Made by a program: the position numbers and the translations under genes. Shown here piece after piece: positions 1-6,341 of a stretch of DNA of 9,929 nt. Every line of letters begins with the position of its first letter. The first letter of the stretch is position 1. This stretch comes from CBFGTJ01 sp965651815 (lineage in GTDB: Bacteria; Actinomycetota; Acidimicrobiia; Acidimicrobiales; Microtrichaceae): the NCBI GenBank assembly GCA_965651815.1, contig CBFGTJ010000119.1, positions 1 through 9,929 of the forward strand, written 5' to 3'. A model generated the notes under the pieces. The model was not told where the DNA came from. It did not search any database and was given only the letters and a program-made list of their open reading frames with translations.

Positions 1-2
1 CG

Positions 3-44
3 ACCAACTCCGAGAGCTGGTCGGCGCCGGACCCGCCCGGCTGA
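3..44 (+). CDS. Possible 3' end of a gene cut by the left edge
   Basis: The third plus-strand frame reads TNSESWSAPDPPG and stops at TGA 42-44. All 13 sense codons end in G or C, as in the real genes of this window, and that is the only reason for preferring it. The fragment is too short to assign a family. An alternative is the second frame, open from base 2 to TGA 104-106 (tail ...LEHGHDTTNAQ), but its third positions are less G/C-biased. If real, the gene converges on the membrane protein gene ending at 203. Bases 45-202 hold no gene I can support, only the hairpin at 168-188. Low confidence. Confidence 0.25.
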   Translation, partial: TNSESWSAPDPPG

Positions 45-167
45 CCCCTCCCCTGACCCTTCCCGTCCCGCTCGAACACGGACACGACACTACGAACGCC
101 CAGTGACACTCAGGCGGGTGCGATCCATGGGCTCGCGCCGTGGACGGTGCATCCAGGTCGCCGAGCG

Positions 168-188
168 GGGGGTCGAGTTCCCACCCCC
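168..188 (-). terminator. Hairpin just downstream of the GT-C gene, possible terminator
   Basis: GGGGGT (168-173) pairs perfectly with ACCCCC (183-188) around a 9-nt loop. On the minus strand the stem starts 14 nt after the stop codon of the membrane glycosyltransferase gene (stop 203-205). No U-tract follows, so it is not a classical intrinsic terminator; U-less hairpins are common at gene ends in high-GC actinobacteria. Its role is inferred from position only. Confidence 0.4.
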
Positions 189-202
189 GAGGCCGTGAAC
201 GC

Positions 203-2113
203 TCAGGGTCCCCGCTTCTCGTCGGCGAGCTCGAGTGCGACGGCGGGGTGGTGGGGAGCCGTGACGGGCACCTCGACCACCGCGCACCGGCACTGCGACG
301 CCGCCTCGACCCGTGCATTGAGCGCCCCCAGCTCACGCAGCACCCCGGGACCGAGGTCCAGGCCCGCCTCCGCGAAGGCGAAGCCCACGAACCTCGAGCC
401 GACCGCGTGCCGCAGGTCGAGGCGCCCGTGGTCGCGCAGCTCCCGGAGCGCTCGTCGTTGCAGCTCGGAGAGGCGGCGCTCCGACCTCGGCTCCAGCGGG
501 GTCACCTTCGCGAGGGTGACGCTGCCGGCCACCATCTCCGCGATCGTGGTGTCCGTCGACGACTCCGTGACGAGCCACACGCTGCCCGCGTCACCGAGCG
601 CCACCACCCGGTCGGCCCCGTACTTGAAGTCGAGGTCCTCGGTCATGCCGACCTTCCAGCCCTCCCCGTCGGTCACGCGCAGCACGCCGTCACCGATCCC
701 GCGGAGGATCCCGCCGAAGCGCACCAGCGTCACCGGCCCGTCGGGAGGGCCCCGCTCGACGAGCTGCTCGGTCAGGAGCTGCGTGGCGGACTCGTAGCGC
801 AGCAACCCACCGTCGGGAGGCCGTGCACGCCCCCGGTGGATCGTGGTCGCCCCGGCGAGCACCACGGCGCTCACCATCAGGACATGCACCGTGGTGCGCA
901 GCTGCGGACGTCGCCGTGCTGCGACGTCACAGGCGAGCGCCACGACGGCGACCGTGACGGCGAACCAGACGACCTGGTAGCGCCAGACGAAGAGGTACGG
1001 CCACCGCTCGCCGACGACTCGCGCGCCGGCGAACAGGGCGGCGGCGACGGCGCTCACCGCGACGAGCACCGCCTTGGCGCGTCCGTCCAGCGGGCGGCGG
1101 GACGTCACCACGACGGCGAGGACCAGCAGCGCCACCAGCGGCAGGACGAGTGCGGGTGTGCCGGGAACGATGTCGCCGGAGTTGGGCGCCCTGGGCTCTC
1201 CGACCCCGCCGTAGCCGATGAGGGGGATCCGGGTCACCTCGCCGAGGATGCTCGTGGCGAACGCCCAACCCGTCGGCTCCCCCGCGACCGCGTGGTCGCT
1301 CAGGAAGAACGCCGCCAGCCGCCAGGCGTTGCCGTCCCGCCCGTTCGCCAGCTGGTCGAGCACCGGTGGCAGCCACAGCAGTCCGATCCCGGCCGTCCAC
1401 CACCGGGCAACGGTCCCTGAGAACAGCTCCCGCAGGCGACCCCGGATCGCTCCCTCCTGCCCCGCCAGCACCAGCCAGGCCGACACGGCGAGCGGGACCC
1501 CGACGAGGACGACGTACCCGACGTGGAGCTGGACGAGTGCGGAGCCGACGAAGCCCGCCGCGAACAGGTCGGCGCGGCGGCCGAGCGAGGCGACGCCGAC
1601 GCACAGCACGAGGAAGAGGCCGAACCACGCGAAGGCCAGGTTCGGGTTCCACGGGACGAGCAGCGCGAAGGGGCCGCCCCCGCCGGCGACGGCCATGCCG
1701 GCGACGACGGCCGCGACGCAGGCACCGTTCCCGAAGCGGCGCCGCACCACGACCGCGGTGGTCGCGAACCCTGCGCCGAAGAGCACGACCGAGGCGACCA
1801 CCATCCACGTCGCGTCGGCGCCGAGCAGCCGGAACGGCGCGAGGACGTAGAAGAAGACGGGTCCGGGGTGGCTCCACCCGTAGCGGGAGAACGCGCCGAG
1901 CAGCGGCGGCTCACCGGACCACAGGTCGGCGACCCGCATGTCGATCACCGCCTGGTCCTGGACCGGGAACCAGCCCGACCGGTACCAGGGCGCCGCGACG
2001 ACCAGGTACGGCACCATGAGGGCCGACCAGAGGGCGACGTCCGTGGCCCATGACGACCAACGGTCCTCTCCCTCCGCGGTGGCGGCTCGATCGACCGAGT
2101 CGGACACTGCCAT
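203..2113 (-). CDS. Polytopic membrane protein, GT-C type glycosyltransferase-like
   Basis: A 636-residue protein that probably transfers a sugar from a polyprenyl-phosphate donor on the outer membrane face; donor and acceptor are unknown. Residues about 28-425 hold roughly ten hydrophobic segments (for example 30-42, 104-124, 132-152, 160-176, 186-216, 320-337, 347-365, 380-397, 408-421). The first external loop carries an acidic pair-like motif, D53-Q54, followed by SRYGWSHPGP (76-85), then PWNPN (154-158) and QLHVGY (195-200). This layout resembles GT-C/PMT-type transferases and a widespread uncharacterised actinobacterial family. Residues 430-636 form a soluble, probably extracytoplasmic, tail. 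ATG 2113 is chosen because a TACGGT box lies 6 nt upstream and hydrophobic sequence begins soon after; the open frame continues upstream to 2422 but that part looks non-coding. Neighbouring sugar-nucleotide genes suggest a surface-glycan role. The enzymatic call is inference; the membrane topology is clear. Confidence 0.72.
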   Translation of the reverse strand: MAVSDSVDRAATAEGEDRWSSWATDVALWSALMVPYLVVAAPWYRSGWFPVQDQAVIDMRVADLWSGEPPLLGAFSRYGWSHPGPVFFYVLAPFRLLGADATWMVVASVVLFGAGFATTAVVVRRRFGNGACVAAVVAGMAVAGGGGPFALLVPWNPNLAFAWFGLFLVLCVGVASLGRRADLFAAGFVGSALVQLHVGYVVLVGVPLAVSAWLVLAGQEGAIRGRLRELFSGTVARWWTAGIGLLWLPPVLDQLANGRDGNAWRLAAFFLSDHAVAGEPTGWAFATSILGEVTRIPLIGYGGVGEPRAPNSGDIVPGTPALVLPLVALLVLAVVVTSRRPLDGRAKAVLVAVSAVAAALFAGARVVGERWPYLFVWRYQVVWFAVTVAVVALACDVAARRRPQLRTTVHVLMVSAVVLAGATTIHRGRARPPDGGLLRYESATQLLTEQLVERGPPDGPVTLVRFGGILRGIGDGVLRVTDGEGWKVGMTEDLDFKYGADRVVALGDAGSVWLVTESSTDTTIAEMVAGSVTLAKVTPLEPRSERRLSELQRRALRELRDHGRLDLRHAVGSRFVGFAFAEAGLDLGPGVLRELGALNARVEAASQCRCAVVEVPVTAPHHPAVALELADEKRGP

Positions 2114-2119
2114 CTGGCC

Positions 2120-2125
2120 ACCGTA
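2120..2125 (-). promoter_or_regulatory. -10 box TACGGT of the GT-C gene
   Basis: TACGGT on the minus strand fits the actinobacterial -10 pattern TANNNT and is separated from ATG 2113 by only GGCCAG. Transcription would begin at or within a base of the A of the start codon, giving a leaderless mRNA. No Shine-Dalgarno sequence precedes the ATG, which agrees. I see no convincing -35 hexamer. Confidence 0.5.
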
Positions 2126-2194
2126 GGAGCGCCACCCCGTAGCTGGGTCGGATCCCGGTTGGCCCAGGTGCGTCGCGGGCGTCACGCTCGGGGG

Positions 2195-2341
2195 GTGCTC
2201 GTCCGGGAAGCAACCGACGCGGACCTCGACGTGGTCGCGGACCTGCGACTGCTGGTCCTGCGCGCGACCGACGACGGGCGCCCGCTCTACGAGCGCGCGG
2301 GCTTCGAGCCGAACCCGAGCTGGATGGAGCTGCGCCTCTGA
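2195..2341 (+). pseudogene. GNAT acetyltransferase remnant, internally deleted
   Basis: From GTG 2195 the frame gives a 48-codon product. Its first ~18 residues (VLVREATDADLDVVADLR) read like the beta-1/alpha-1 start of a GCN5-related N-acetyltransferase. The rest (LLVLRATDDGRPLYERAGF, then a ...WMELRL end) reads like the last quarter of the same fold, where a DGRPLYERxGF-type segment is typical. The usual ~100 residues between, including the acetyl-CoA-binding R/Q-x-x-G-x-G/A loop, are absent, so the product should be inactive. The join keeps the frame and falls about residue 18. It sits in the 282-bp gap between the GT-C gene and the fucose synthase gene. A small functional protein is possible but less likely. 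Confidence 0.6.
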
Positions 2342-2380
2342 GGCACGTGCGACCGAACGAGCCGGCGGCGCGCCAGACGG

Positions 2381-2386
2381 TACGGT
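2381..2386 (+). promoter_or_regulatory. -10 box TACGGT of the fucose synthase-like gene
   Basis: TACGGT fits TANNNT and ends 9 nt before ATG 2396, so the predicted start point is about 2393 with a leader of 0-3 nt. The bases GGTGGG between box and start could instead serve as a weak ribosome-binding site if transcription begins further upstream. The hexamer is identical to those before the GT-C and LCP genes. Confidence 0.42.
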
Positions 2387-2395
2387 GGGCGCCCG

Positions 2396-3358
2396 ATGAA
2401 CGGCTTCTGGGGCGACACGCACGTGCTGGTGACCGGAGCGAGCGGGTTCCTCGGCTCAGCGGTGATGCGTGCGCTGGAGCGGCGCTCACCCGGCCGGGTG
2501 TCGGCACCGCCCTCGTCGAAGTACGACCTCCGCCGGGCCGACCACGTCGAGGCGATGTTCGACGAGCTGCGGCCCGACCTGGTGATCCACCTGGCGGCCC
2601 GGGTCGGCGGCATCGGCGCCAACATGGCCCGGCCCAGCGAGCTCTACCTCGACAACCTGCTCATGGGCACCTACGTCATCGAGGCGGCCCGGCGCGCCAG
2701 GACCCCGAAGATCGTCGTCACCGGCACGATCTGCTCCTACCCGAAGCACACGCCCGTGCCGTTCCGTGAGGACTCGCTCTGGCAGGGCTACCCGGAGGAG
2801 ACCAACGCCCCCTACGGCGTCGCGAAGCTGGCGCAGCTCACCCAGCTGCAGGCCAACCGCGCGGAGTACGGCCAGTCAGGCATCTACCTCCTGCCGACGA
2901 ACCTGTACGGCCCGGGCGACAAGTTCCACCCGGCCGTGAGCCACGTCATCCCCGCGCTCATCAAGAAGTGCGTCGACGCGCAGGAGTCCGGCGCCGACCA
3001 CATCGAGGTGTGGGGCACCGGCTCGGCGAGCCGCGAGTTCCTCTACGTCGACGACGCCGCCGAGGCGATCCTCCTGGCCGCGGAGCGCTACGACGGTGCG
3101 GACCCGGTGAACCTCGGCACGAACGAGGAGATGCCCATCCGGGACCTCGTCGACCTCATCAAGGAGGAGGTCGGGTTCGAGGGCGAGGTGCGCTGGGACA
3201 CCTCGAAGCCCGACGGCCAGCCCCGCCGCCGCGTCGACCCGACCCGCGCCAAGGAGCTGTTCGGCTTCGAGGCGTCGGTGCCGTTCCGCGAGGGGCTGCG
3301 GCGCACGATCGCCTGGTACCGCGAGCACCGCGACGTGGCGGAGGCCCGCGCCGTCTGA
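2396..3358 (+). CDS. fcl: GDP-L-fucose synthase-like epimerase/reductase
   Basis: A 320-residue extended short-chain dehydrogenase/reductase, predicted to convert GDP-4-keto-6-deoxy-mannose to GDP-L-fucose with NADPH in the cytoplasm. The Rossmann motif TGASGFLG spans 13-20, and the family segment AARVGGIGANMARP spans 68-80 (starting at A67/A68). The Y-x3-K pair is Y140/K144, C113 lies in GTICSYPK, and H183 is in SHVIPALIKK, matching the epimerisation Cys and His of the E. coli enzyme. The Ser of the catalytic triad (Ser107 in E. coli) is replaced by Thr111, as I recall for an actinobacterial GT(I/V)C-type subfamily. The length is normal for the family. No GDP-mannose dehydratase (gmd) is in the window, so the substrate could differ. 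The gene converges on the UDP-glucose dehydrogenase gene with 9 bp between stops. The superfamily is certain; the exact reaction is probable. Confidence 0.78.
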   Translation: MNGFWGDTHVLVTGASGFLGSAVMRALERRSPGRVSAPPSSKYDLRRADHVEAMFDELRPDLVIHLAARVGGIGANMARPSELYLDNLLMGTYVIEAARRARTPKIVVTGTICSYPKHTPVPFREDSLWQGYPEETNAPYGVAKLAQLTQLQANRAEYGQSGIYLLPTNLYGPGDKFHPAVSHVIPALIKKCVDAQESGADHIEVWGTGSASREFLYVDDAAEAILLAAERYDGADPVNLGTNEEMPIRDLVDLIKEEVGFEGEVRWDTSKPDGQPRRRVDPTRAKELFGFEASVPFREGLRRTIAWYREHRDVAEARAV

Positions 3359-3367
3359 CCCGGGGCC

Positions 3368-4651
3368 CTAGACCCGACCGATGCCCTGGTAGGTGAACTC
3401 CCGCCGCGCGAGCGCGGCGCGGTCGAGCACGTTGCGCGTGTCGACCACGGCACGCTGGGCGAGCGCCGCGGCCACCCGGTCGAGGTCCATGCGGGAGAAC
3501 TCGGGCCACTCGGTCAGCACGACGAGCGCGTCCGCGCCGTCGCAGCACGCGTAGGGGTCGTCGACCACCTCGACGCCCTCGAGCACGTCGGCACCCGCGG
3601 CCACCTCCGGGTCGTAGGCCCGGACCTTCGCCCCCTCGGCGACGAGCTGGCGCGCGACCTCGATCGCGGGCGAGTCGCGCAGGTCGTCGGTGCCCGCCTT
3701 GAAGGTGAGCCCCCACACGGCGATCGTGCGGCCCTCGAGCGGCTCGCCCGCGACCCGGCGCACCTTGTCGACCACCCGCTCGAACTGCTGGCGGTTCACC
3801 TTCACCGCGTCCTTCATCAGCGAGAAGTCGTACCCCGCGTCCGCGGCGATCCGGATGAGCGCGCTGGTGTCCTTGGGCAGGCAGCTGCCGCCCCAGCCGG
3901 GGCCCGGGCGCAGGAAGCTCTGACCGATCCGGCTGTCGAGCCCGAGGCCGGTGACGACGTCGTCGATGTCCGCGCCGACCGCCTCGGCCACCGCCGCGAT
4001 CGCGTTGATGTAGCTGATCTTCAGCGCCAGGAACGCGTTCGAGGCGTACTTGGTCAGCTCCGCGGTGGCGGGGTCGGTCACGAGCAGCGGGGCGGCCAGG
4101 CGGAGGTGCAGCGCCGCGACCCTGATCGCGACGGCCTGGTCGTCCGCGCCGATCACGACCCGCTCCGGGTTCAGGAAGTCCGACACCGCCGAGCCCTCGC
4201 GCAGGAACTCGGGGTTCGACACCACGTGCACGTCCTCGCGCCCGAGGGCGTTCGCCACGACGCGGGTGGACCCGACCGGCACCGTGGACTTGTTGATCAC
4301 GATGGCGTTCGGCTCGAGGTGGTCGCGGATCGAGCGGGCCGCCGACTCGATGTAGCTGAGGTCCGCGGAGCCGTCGGAGCCCTGGGGGGTCGGCACGCAC
4401 AGCAGGACGAACTCGCGCCCCTGCACGCCCTCGACGATGTCGCCGGTGAACCGGAGCCGGCCCGCCGCGACGCCCTCCGCCACCAGCTCCGGGAGGCCGG
4501 GCTCGAGGATCGGGATGCCGCCGCTCTCGAGCAGCTCGATCTTGGCCGGGTCGTTGTCGATGCAAGTCACGTCGTGGCCGAGGTGCGCCAGGCAGGTGCC
4601 CGTCGTCAGGCCCACGTAGCCCGTTCCGACGACCGCGATCCTGTTGCTCAT
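3368..4651 (-). CDS. ugd: UDP-glucose 6-dehydrogenase
   Basis: A 427-residue cytoplasmic enzyme that oxidises UDP-glucose twice with NAD+ to UDP-glucuronate, a precursor for surface polysaccharides. The NAD-binding motif GTGYVGL is at 9-15. Active-site residues align with characterised UGDHs: T123 in KSTVPVGST, E148 in NPEFLREG, K201 and N205 in TKYASNAF, the thioester cysteine C257 in GGSCLPKD, and D261. The C-terminal UDP-binding region has WGLTFKAGTDDLRDSP (313-328). All three family domains are present at normal length. The start is ATG 4651, 8 nt after a good Shine-Dalgarno GGAAGG. It lies 125 bp downstream of the LCP gene on the same strand, but a hairpin and a separate -10 box in that gap suggest its own promoter. 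A relative acting on UDP-ManNAc or GDP-mannose is less likely given these motifs. Confidence 0.93.
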   Translation of the reverse strand: MSNRIAVVGTGYVGLTTGTCLAHLGHDVTCIDNDPAKIELLESGGIPILEPGLPELVAEGVAAGRLRFTGDIVEGVQGREFVLLCVPTPQGSDGSADLSYIESAARSIRDHLEPNAIVINKSTVPVGSTRVVANALGREDVHVVSNPEFLREGSAVSDFLNPERVVIGADDQAVAIRVAALHLRLAAPLLVTDPATAELTKYASNAFLALKISYINAIAAVAEAVGADIDDVVTGLGLDSRIGQSFLRPGPGWGGSCLPKDTSALIRIAADAGYDFSLMKDAVKVNRQQFERVVDKVRRVAGEPLEGRTIAVWGLTFKAGTDDLRDSPAIEVARQLVAEGAKVRAYDPEVAAGADVLEGVEVVDDPYACCDGADALVVLTEWPEFSRMDLDRVAAALAQRAVVDTRNVLDRAALARREFTYQGIGRV

Positions 4652-4659
4652 CTGCGATG

Positions 4660-4665
4660 CCTTCC
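4660..4665 (-). promoter_or_regulatory. Shine-Dalgarno GGAAGG of ugd
   Basis: GGAAGG on the minus strand ends 8 nt before ATG 4651 and fixes that start. ugd differs here from the five genes with boxes 6-9 nt from the start codon: it has both a ribosome-binding site and room for a leader. Confidence 0.7.
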
Positions 4666-4702
4666 CGCGCCCCGGTCCGCCGGCGCCCGCACGTTGCCGC
4701 GT

Positions 4703-4718
4703 CGTCGCTGCAGCGACG
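4703..4718. repeat. Perfect 16-bp palindrome upstream of ugd, operator candidate
   Basis: CGTCGCTGCAGCGACG reads identically on both strands, with no spacer or mismatch. Relative to the -10 box at 4728-4723 it covers about -2 to +14, the position of a classic repressor operator. In RNA it could form a short hairpin in the ~65-nt ugd leader, but a perfect palindrome with no loop favours protein binding by a dimeric regulator. No regulator gene is in the window. Confidence 0.5.
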
Positions 4719-4722
4719 GCAG

Positions 4723-4728
4723 ATCCTA
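4723..4728 (-). promoter_or_regulatory. -10 box TAGGAT, candidate ugd promoter
   Basis: TAGGAT on the minus strand matches TANNNT and would start transcription near 4716, giving a ~65-nt leader that contains the palindrome (4703-4718) and the Shine-Dalgarno (4660-4665). No clear -35 hexamer is visible. Confidence 0.4.
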
Positions 4729-4746
4729 ACGGTCGCCCTGCGCCGA

Positions 4747-4766
4747 CCCGAACCGCGGCGTTCGGG
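4747..4766 (-). terminator. Stem-loop after the LCP gene, possible terminator
   Basis: CCCGAAC and GTTCGGG form a perfect 7-bp stem with a 6-nt loop, starting 10 nt beyond the stop codon of the LCP gene (4777-4779). No U-tract follows. It lies between the LCP stop and the candidate ugd -10 box, which supports separate transcription of the two genes. Confidence 0.5.
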
Positions 4767-4776
4767 ACCGCGGGCC

Positions 4777-6315
4777 TCAGCGGCAGCGGGCCGCGGCCTC
4801 CGAGTCGGCCGGGGCGATGCCGGGGATCGTGGTGGTCGTCGTGGTCGTGGTGGTGGTCACCTCGCCCGTGCCGCCCGGCTCCTCGCCGGACGGGTCCCCG
4901 CCGTCGGGATCGGGGTCCTGGCCCTCGCCCTCGTCCACCGGGCCCTCCCCTGCCTCGCCCTCGCCGGCGTCGTCGTCGGGCAGCAGGTCCGCCGGCAGCT
5001 CCTCGAGGGGTCGGGGCTCGGCGCGCACGCCCGCGAAGTCGGAGCCGATCGACAGCACCACCCGGTAGCCGGGCAGCTCCTCGTCGAACTCCACCTCGGG
5101 GGTGCCCTCCAGGTGGGCGGCGAGCAGGCGTGCCGCCTCCCGACCGTTCGGGCCGTAGCGGATGACGGTGTCGTACCCGAGCGAGCCGCCGCGGACGTAC
5201 TCGGCGTCGAAGCCCACCTCGTCGAGCGACGCCGCGTGCGCCGCCAGCTCGTCCTCGATCGAGTCACGGCCCCGCACGTCGACGATCACGTTGCGGGGGG
5301 ACAGCGGTGCCCCGGGCTCGACGCCCCGGAAGGGCTCGAGCATCGGCTCGGCGGCCGACCAGATGATCTCCTCGTAGGCGACGCCCCCGCGGGGCGCGTA
5401 CTCGGTCGGCACCTGCTGCGAGTCGAGCGAGTCCGGGTTGAAGCTCTGGAACTCCGAGACGAGCGTGAGCAGGGTACCGACGTCCAGCGTGTCGTCCAGC
5501 ACCAGCGAGCCGCGCACGGCGTCGATGACCCCCATCGCGGTGCTCGGGTTCCGCAGCCCCTTGTCCGAGGCACGCCGCAGCGCCCGCTTGATGAAGTCCT
5601 GCTGTCGTGCGATCCGGCCGTGGTCGCTGGAGATGTCGGTCCGCCACCTCCCGTCCACCTGGTACTCGTAGTGCCGGGCACGCGCGTACGCGAGCGCCTG
5701 GCGCTCGTCGAGGGTCACGCACCCCGCCTCGTCGATGTAGAGCCCGGACTCCCGGTCCCGCACGGGGGTCGTGAAGTACACCGCGACGCCGTCGAGCACC
5801 TCGACGAGGTCCCGGAACGCCTGGAAGTCGACCTTCACGAAGTTGTCGATCGAGATGCCGAAGTTGCGCTTGATCGTCTGGACGAGGTTCCGCGGCCCGT
5901 TCACCCCCGAGATGGCGGTGTTGATGCGGGCCATCCGCCAGTCGGGTGCGACCGCGACGCGGCTGTCACGGGGGATCGACAGCAGGCGCGCCGTGCCGTC
6001 GCGGGGGTCGACCCGCAGGATCATGATCACGTCCGCGAGCTCGCCGCCCTCCCGGCCCTTGCGGATCTCGTCGTCGGGGTCGATGCGCGCCGCGGAGTCG
6101 GTGCCGATGATCAGGAAGTTGCGCGGTTCGGTCGCCTCGACGGTCGGGGTGAGCGACGAGCCCACGTCGACCACCGGCACCTCGTCGATCGTGCTGCGCA
6201 GCTTCGACAGCGCCGCGGCCGAGCCCAGGCACGCGACGACGAGCACCACGTTCGTGGCGATCAGCAGTCGCTGGGGCCACGTCCTGTGCGATCGCCGGGG
6301 GCGCCGTCCTGACAC
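4777..6315 (-). CDS. LytR-CpsA-Psr (LCP) family glycopolymer ligase
   Basis: A 512-residue membrane-anchored protein predicted to move a glycopolymer from its lipid carrier to peptidoglycan outside the membrane. A short basic N-terminus precedes one membrane segment (about 16-36). The LCP domain (about 65-250) shows NFLIIGTDS (66-73), the conserved D95, LLSIPRDSR (111-119, with R116/D117), RINTAISG (130-137), and the late YARARH (210-215) and DHGRIARQQ (231-239) motifs with the phosphate-binding arginines. Residues about 342-425 look like the LytR_C domain. The tail (about 445-512) is low complexity: Asp/Glu/Gly-rich, then ten threonines (487-496), then a short Ala-rich end. The start is GTG 6315, 7 nt after a TACGGT box and just before the basic/TM region. 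It is divergent from pabB with 26 bp between. Nearby sugar-nucleotide genes fit a surface-polymer role; the polymer itself is unknown. Confidence 0.9.
   Translation of the reverse strand: MSGRRPRRSHRTWPQRLLIATNVVLVVACLGSAAALSKLRSTIDEVPVVDVGSSLTPTVEATEPRNFLIIGTDSAARIDPDDEIRKGREGGELADVIMILRVDPRDGTARLLSIPRDSRVAVAPDWRMARINTAISGVNGPRNLVQTIKRNFGISIDNFVKVDFQAFRDLVEVLDGVAVYFTTPVRDRESGLYIDEAGCVTLDERQALAYARARHYEYQVDGRWRTDISSDHGRIARQQDFIKRALRRASDKGLRNPSTAMGVIDAVRGSLVLDDTLDVGTLLTLVSEFQSFNPDSLDSQQVPTEYAPRGGVAYEEIIWSAAEPMLEPFRGVEPGAPLSPRNVIVDVRGRDSIEDELAAHAASLDEVGFDAEYVRGGSLGYDTVIRYGPNGREAARLLAAHLEGTPEVEFDEELPGYRVVLSIGSDFAGVRAEPRPLEELPADLLPDDDAGEGEAGEGPVDEGEGQDPDPDGGDPSGEEPGGTGEVTTTTTTTTTTIPGIAPADSEAAARCR
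4828..4857 (-). repeat. ACC/ACG triplet tract encoding ten threonines
   Basis: Ten consecutive Thr codons (a mix of ACC and ACG) near the 3' end of the LCP gene. The repeat is imperfect, which limits slippage, but the tract could change length between strains in steps of three. Polythreonine runs are, to my knowledge, frequent in exported proteins of Acidimicrobiia, possibly as O-glycosylated linkers; that role is inference. Confidence 0.7.
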
Positions 6316-6322
6316 GGCGCGA

Positions 6323-6328
6323 ACCGTA
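6323..6328 (-). promoter_or_regulatory. -10 box TACGGT of the LCP gene
   Basis: TACGGT on the minus strand ends 7 nt before GTG 6315, placing the predicted transcription start within about one base of the start codon. No Shine-Dalgarno precedes the GTG. It overlaps the pabB -10 box at bases 6327-6328. Confidence 0.5.
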
Positions 6329-6332
6329 CACT
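6327..6332 (+). promoter_or_regulatory. -10 box TACACT of pabB
   Basis: TACACT fits TANNNT and ends 9 nt before GTG 6342, predicting a start near 6339 and a leader of 0-3 nt. No Shine-Dalgarno lies before the GTG. It shares its first two bases with the oppositely directed LCP -10 box. Confidence 0.48.
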
Positions 6333-6341
6333 CCGGTCACC

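Noticed and set aside
1..23. CGACCA...TGGTCG inverted repeat at the left edge
   Set aside because: The 6-bp arms with an 11-nt loop lie inside a probable coding tail; this is too weak to call a terminator.
140..1420. 426-codon plus-strand open frame
   Set aside because: It is antisense to the GT-C gene, rich in Arg/His/Pro with no motifs, and open only because high-GC DNA has few stops.
2114..2422. N-terminal extension of the GT-C protein to an ATG at 2422
   Set aside because: The extra 103 residues cross the GNAT remnant and the fcl promoter, and they look like non-coding translation. The TACGGT box beside ATG 2113 supports the shorter form.
3359..3367. Bidirectional terminator between fcl and ugd
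   Set aside because: The 9-bp gap CCCGGGGCC is GC-rich, but no stem longer than 3-4 bp with a sensible loop can be formed.
4657..6312. 551-codon plus-strand open frame
   Set aside because: It lies opposite the clearly conserved LCP gene and has the low-complexity Arg/Val/His composition of an antisense shadow.
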